Positions 33,758 to 36,422 of a DNA stretch of 36,422 nt are shown piece after piece. The DNA lies in the NCBI GenBank assembly GCA_017620205.1, contig JAFZQX010000030.1:1-36422 (forward strand), in the 5' to 3' direction. The notes below the pieces were generated by a model, which was not told where the DNA came from, made no database searches, and saw only the letters and a list, made by a program, of their open reading frames with translations. This stretch comes from Clostridia bacterium (GTDB taxonomy: Bacteria > Bacillota > Clostridia > UMGS1883 > UMGS1540). How positions within the stretch are numbered: position 1 is the first letter of the stretch; every line of letters starts with the position of its first letter. Both the position numbers and the translations under genes were made by a program.

Positions 33758-35011
33758 ATGAAATTAATTAAAAAATATAACAGCACAAGTCTTATAATAC
33801 GTATTATCTGCGGCCTCGTTATCGGCATTATACTCGGAATTGCTTTTAAAGATTTAAAAGTAATTCCGCTTATAGGCAATATGTTTGTAGGCTCGCTTAA
33901 AGCGATTGCGCCCGTGCTTGTTTTCGCGCTTGTTGTATCCTCGCTTTCGCAGAGCAACAATAAGCTTGACAGCAGATTCGGACTTGTAATAGCGCTTTAT
34001 ATGATAAGCACGCTGCTTGCGTCGCTCTTTGCCGTAACGGCAAGCTTTTTGTTCCCGCAAACAATAACGCTTACCGAAGCCGCCGTTGCGGATGCCGTGC
34101 CTACGGGCGTAGGAGAAGTTTTGGAAAACCTGGTGCTCAGCATGGTATCAAATCCCATAACCGCGATTGGCAGTGCAAATTACATAAGCATTTTATTCTG
34201 GGCGGTTGTGTTCGGACTTGCGGCAAAAAAGCTTGCAAACGAAACTACAAAGAAAATGATGTCGGATATTGCAGAGGTTATATCGGCAATTGTGCGCTGG
34301 ATAATAAACCTTGCACCGTTTGGTATCATGGGTCTTGTTTACAGCAATGTCGCGTCAAACGGACTTGCAATTTTCACCGACTACGGAAAGCTGCTTATTC
34401 TGCTTGTCGGATGTATGCTTGCGGTTGCGCTTATAATTGACCCGCTAATTGCGGCGATAGTGCTTCGCAGAAATCCTTATCCTTTGGTTTTCCGTTGTCT
34501 TAAAGAGTCGGGAATCACGGCGTTTTTCACAAGAAGCTCCGCGGCGAATATTCCCGTTAATATGGAGCTTTGCGAAAAGCTCGGCCTTGACAGAGACATG
34601 TATTCGGTTTCAATTCCACTCGGCGCCACAATCAATATGGACGGCGCGGCCATAACAATTGCCGTTATGGCGCTTGCCGCGGCAAATACAATGGGAATAC
34701 ATGTGTCGTTTATGACGGCTATAGTTCTCGCTTTTATAGCAACTCTTGCCGCGTGTGGAACATCGGGCGTTGCAGGCGGATCGCTGCTTCTTATCCCTAT
34801 GGCATGTTCGCTTTTCGGAGTTGACGCAAACGTCGCTATGCAGGTTGTAGCGGTTGGTTTTGTTATAGGCGTTGTTCAAGACTCCGTTGAAACGGCACTC
34901 AATTCCTCCGGCGACGTTATGTTTGCCGCAACTGCGGAATACGCAAAGTGGAAAAAGGACGGCAAGCCCCTGCCGAAATTCCTCGGCGGAACAATGGAAA
35001 CGGAAATTTAG
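33758..35011 (+). CDS. sstT: Sodium:serine/threonine symporter (SstT-like)
   Basis: A 417-residue polytopic membrane protein of the dicarboxylate/amino acid:cation symporter family. Matching elements are the N-terminal IIRIICGLVIGIILGIAF, the re-entrant loop FFTRSSAANIPVN (serine-rich, hairpin 1), SVSIPLGATINMDGAAITI and the C-terminal CGTSGVAGGSLLLIPMA hairpin 2 with VQDSVETALNSS, which bind substrate and sodium. The order, length and motifs fit SstT better than GltP/GltT. It takes up serine and threonine with sodium. AAAGGA at 33745-33750 is the ribosome site. A 55-base gap separates it from the CotH gene with no clear terminator, so partial co-transcription is possible; a perfect terminator follows. 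Confidence 0.9.
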   Translation: MKLIKKYNSTSLIIRIICGLVIGIILGIAFKDLKVIPLIGNMFVGSLKAIAPVLVFALVVSSLSQSNNKLDSRFGLVIALYMISTLLASLFAVTASFLFPQTITLTEAAVADAVPTGVGEVLENLVLSMVSNPITAIGSANYISILFWAVVFGLAAKKLANETTKKMMSDIAEVISAIVRWIINLAPFGIMGLVYSNVASNGLAIFTDYGKLLILLVGCMLAVALIIDPLIAAIVLRRNPYPLVFRCLKESGITAFFTRSSAANIPVNMELCEKLGLDRDMYSVSIPLGATINMDGAAITIAVMALAAANTMGIHVSFMTAIVLAFIATLAACGTSGVAGGSLLLIPMACSLFGVDANVAMQVVAVGFVIGVVQDSVETALNSSGDVMFAATAEYAKWKKDGKPLPKFLGGTMETEI

Positions 35012-35020
35012 GTATTTACA

Positions 35021-35056
35021 AAAGGGATGCTTCGCGTTTTTGCAAAGCATCCCTTT
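35021..35056. terminator. Terminator after the symporter
   Basis: AAAGGGATGCTT (35021-35032) pairs perfectly over 12 bases with AAGCATCCCTTT (35045-35056). A/T arms on both sides suit termination from either direction. Confidence 0.85.
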
Positions 35057-35072
35057 AAATATAATATAGCTA

Positions 35073-35100
35073 TTGACAATATTGCGTAAAATGGTATAAT
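35073..35100 (+). promoter_or_regulatory. Promoter of the tRNA-Ala gene
   Basis: Perfect TTGACA (35073-35078) and TATAAT (35095-35100) are separated by 16 bases and sit 14 bases before the tRNA. Confidence 0.75.
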
Positions 35101-35113
35101 AGAACTGTTACGT

Positions 35114-35189
35114 GGGCTATTAGCTCAGCTGGGAGAGCGCAAGGTTCGCAATCTTGAGGTCAGGGGTTCGATCCCCCTATGGTCCACCA
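35114..35189 (+). tRNA. tRNA-Ala (anticodon CGC)
   Basis: A 76-base cloverleaf including encoded CCA. The acceptor GGGCTAT (35114-35120) pairs with ATGGTCC (35179-35185), allowing G-T pairs. The D stem is GCTC/GAGC, the anticodon stem CAAGG/TCTTG around TTCGCAA gives anticodon CGC (codon GCG), and the T stem AGGGG/CCCCT encloses TTCGATC. A strong promoter precedes it. Its last 13 bases are shared with the end of the convergent recombinase gene. Confidence 0.95.
35177..35189. other. Probable attachment-site half at the tRNA-Ala 3' end
   Basis: The recombinase on the minus strand ends at TAG (complement of 35177-35179), inside the tRNA. Its last residues, NGGP, are encoded by the tRNA T-arm/acceptor end and the few bases after it. 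This is the layout seen when an element has integrated into the 3' end of a tRNA gene and restored it. The exact core and the other attachment half are not visible in this window. Confidence 0.5.
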
Positions 35190-36422
35190 TTCACTTTTAA
35201 AGGCGAACTCTGATAATCGTTTGAATTATCGGAGTTCTTCTTTTTTGCGATTTTTTCTATATCTGAAAAATCAATGCTTTTTTCGCCGTCTTTGTAATTG
35301 AATGTGATTATAATCTTATCTTCATAAACGTAAACACTGTTTATAAACACATCAATAAGCTTTTGTTTCTGTATCTGATCTGTTATATCGGTATTTTGGA
35401 ACCGACCTATCCAAAACTCTATTTGCTCTTTTGTTAATACCGGGTGCTTAATCTGCTCTCTGGCAATAGATGTCTGCAAACCGTTCTTTTCCGCTTCCAA
35501 GCTCGATAGTTCTGTCTTTGTGCTTTCGGTTATAATCCCCTGCTTGATTGCGGCAATCATATTACTGATTTCTTTTTCAATTTGTTTGAGACGGTTTTCC
35601 ATAGATTTCAGCACAGAACTTGTATTCGATTGCATATTGAAGCAAGTATTTACAATTTTTTTAATCAGCTTCTTGTCTTTCAGCATTTCCAGTGTACTGA
35701 CAAGGACAGTGCTTTCAAGTAAATCCTTCTTGATTCTTTTCTTGCTGCAAGATTTTTTGTTTTTTGCGTTGCGGCAGCAATAATACCTGTGTTTCGTGCC
35801 TGTCTTGCTCGTTCCGCTGACGCCTATCATGGAATTTCCGCAAAGACCGCAGAATATCTTTCCCGTCAGGATATATTTATCTTCCACTTTCTTAAAATGG
35901 GCAGGCTTTTTCTTGTTTGCTTCCAAGCGCTTTTGGCATTTGTCAAACAATTCTTGTGATACGATCGGTTCAAATGCGTTTTCGACAACGGTATCTTTGA
36001 AACGATATTCACCTAAATACCGTCTGTTTTTAAGAATTGTTGTTATAAAGTTATATCCGGGAATTTTGCCATGGCTGTTCTTGATACCGCTTGCCTTTAA
36101 TGAGTTTAGTATACTCTTTGTTCCTTCGCCGTCCGCATAGCGTGTAAAGATTTCTTTTACAATAGGTGCATTTGTAGGATCAATCTGAAAATGTTTGTTC
36201 TCGTCGATGATATATCCAAAAGTTTTGCAGCCTCCGTTGAACTTCGCATTTAATGCATTTTCCGTCATGCCGCGAATAATCTTTTGCGATAATTCTGCTG
36301 AATAATACTCCGCATACCCTTCAAGCATGGATTCGAGAATAATCCCTTCGGGACCGTCCGATATGGTTTCCTTTGCCGATATAACTCTAACACCGTTTTT
36401 ACGCAAAACGCTTTTATAATGA
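35177..36422 (-). CDS. Large serine recombinase (site-specific integrase), N-terminus outside the window
   Basis: At least 414 residues, open to the right edge of the window. The visible part starts in the end of the resolvase domain (GVRVISAKETISDGPEG and AEYYSAELSQKI), continues with the recombinase domain (GYIIDENKHFQIDPTNAP, IVKEIFTRYADG, LKNRRYLGEYRF), then the zinc beta ribbon (FCGLCGNSMIG with YYCCRN and a later Cys), a coiled coil (about 270-320) and a C-terminal DNA-binding part. The catalytic Ser of the N-terminal domain is not in the window. A TTG near 36404 is an internal Leu codon, not a credible start. Such enzymes integrate and excise conjugative elements or phages. It converges with, and overlaps, tRNA-Ala. 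Confidence 0.9.
   Translation of the reverse strand, partial: HYKSVLRKNGVRVISAKETISDGPEGIILESMLEGYAEYYSAELSQKIIRGMTENALNAKFNGGCKTFGYIIDENKHFQIDPTNAPIVKEIFTRYADGEGTKSILNSLKASGIKNSHGKIPGYNFITTILKNRRYLGEYRFKDTVVENAFEPIVSQELFDKCQKRLEANKKKPAHFKKVEDKYILTGKIFCGLCGNSMIGVSGTSKTGTKHRYYCCRNAKNKKSCSKKRIKKDLLESTVLVSTLEMLKDKKLIKKIVNTCFNMQSNTSSVLKSMENRLKQIEKEISNMIAAIKQGIITESTKTELSSLEAEKNGLQTSIAREQIKHPVLTKEQIEFWIGRFQNTDITDQIQKQKLIDVFINSVYVYEDKIIITFNYKDGEKSIDFSDIEKIAKKKNSDNSNDYQSSPLKVNGGP

Overview
This window looks like a chromosomal segment of a Gram-positive, low-to-middle GC Clostridia (Bacillota), probably a gut Oscillospirales-type bacterium. That placement rests on sigma-A-type promoters, strong AGGAGG ribosome binding sites, frequent ATA isoleucine codons, S-layer homology (SLH) anchored surface proteins, a SpoIIE/RsbW/STAS signalling set, and an NHLP/NHLM-type peptide export system. 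No sequence search was possible, so taxonomy is inference.

Left edge (1-1140): the tail of an unrecognised ORF, a pyridoxamine-phosphate-oxidase-like flavoprotein, then about 500 bases of repeats, a perfect 16-base palindrome and several hairpins, with no convincing gene.

Core locus (1140-21915): a STAS anti-anti-sigma protein with its own promoter and terminator; a shortened HlyD-like adaptor; a C39-peptidase ABC exporter; a 500-base structured gap; a second, peptidase-less ABC exporter; a 66-residue double-glycine-like peptide; an ECF-like sigma factor; a secreted subtilase; a second peptide (63 residues) carrying the same DLGxxSxAGD motif; and a 3424-residue secreted mosaic protein ending in three SLH repeats. 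A strong terminator separates this from a membrane SpoIIE-type PP2C phosphatase and an RsbW-like ATPase. The suggested logic (inference) is that the partner-switching proteins and the sigma factor control expression, the paired ABC proteins cut and export the two small peptides, and the subtilase and giant protein act at the cell surface. No lanthipeptide, radical-SAM, YcaO or nitrile-hydratase-type modification enzyme lies in the locus, so the peptides may act unmodified. This is the most likely undescribed system here.

Middle (21915-24990): a cluster of GAGAACCGTCCCCTTGACA-type repeats, two CPBP (CAAX-like) membrane proteases, an IS-end-like hairpin repeat, and a PHP-domain phosphoesterase.

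Surface operon (25040-33702): one good promoter drives a secreted beta-helix protein, a small SLH protein and a large secreted GLUG/CotH-kinase protein, tightly spaced. It is followed by a sodium:serine/threonine symporter (SstT-like) with a perfect terminator.

Right edge: tRNA-Ala(CGC) and, convergent with it, a large serine recombinase whose last codons lie inside the tRNA 3' end. This marks the left boundary of an integrated element that continues beyond the window.
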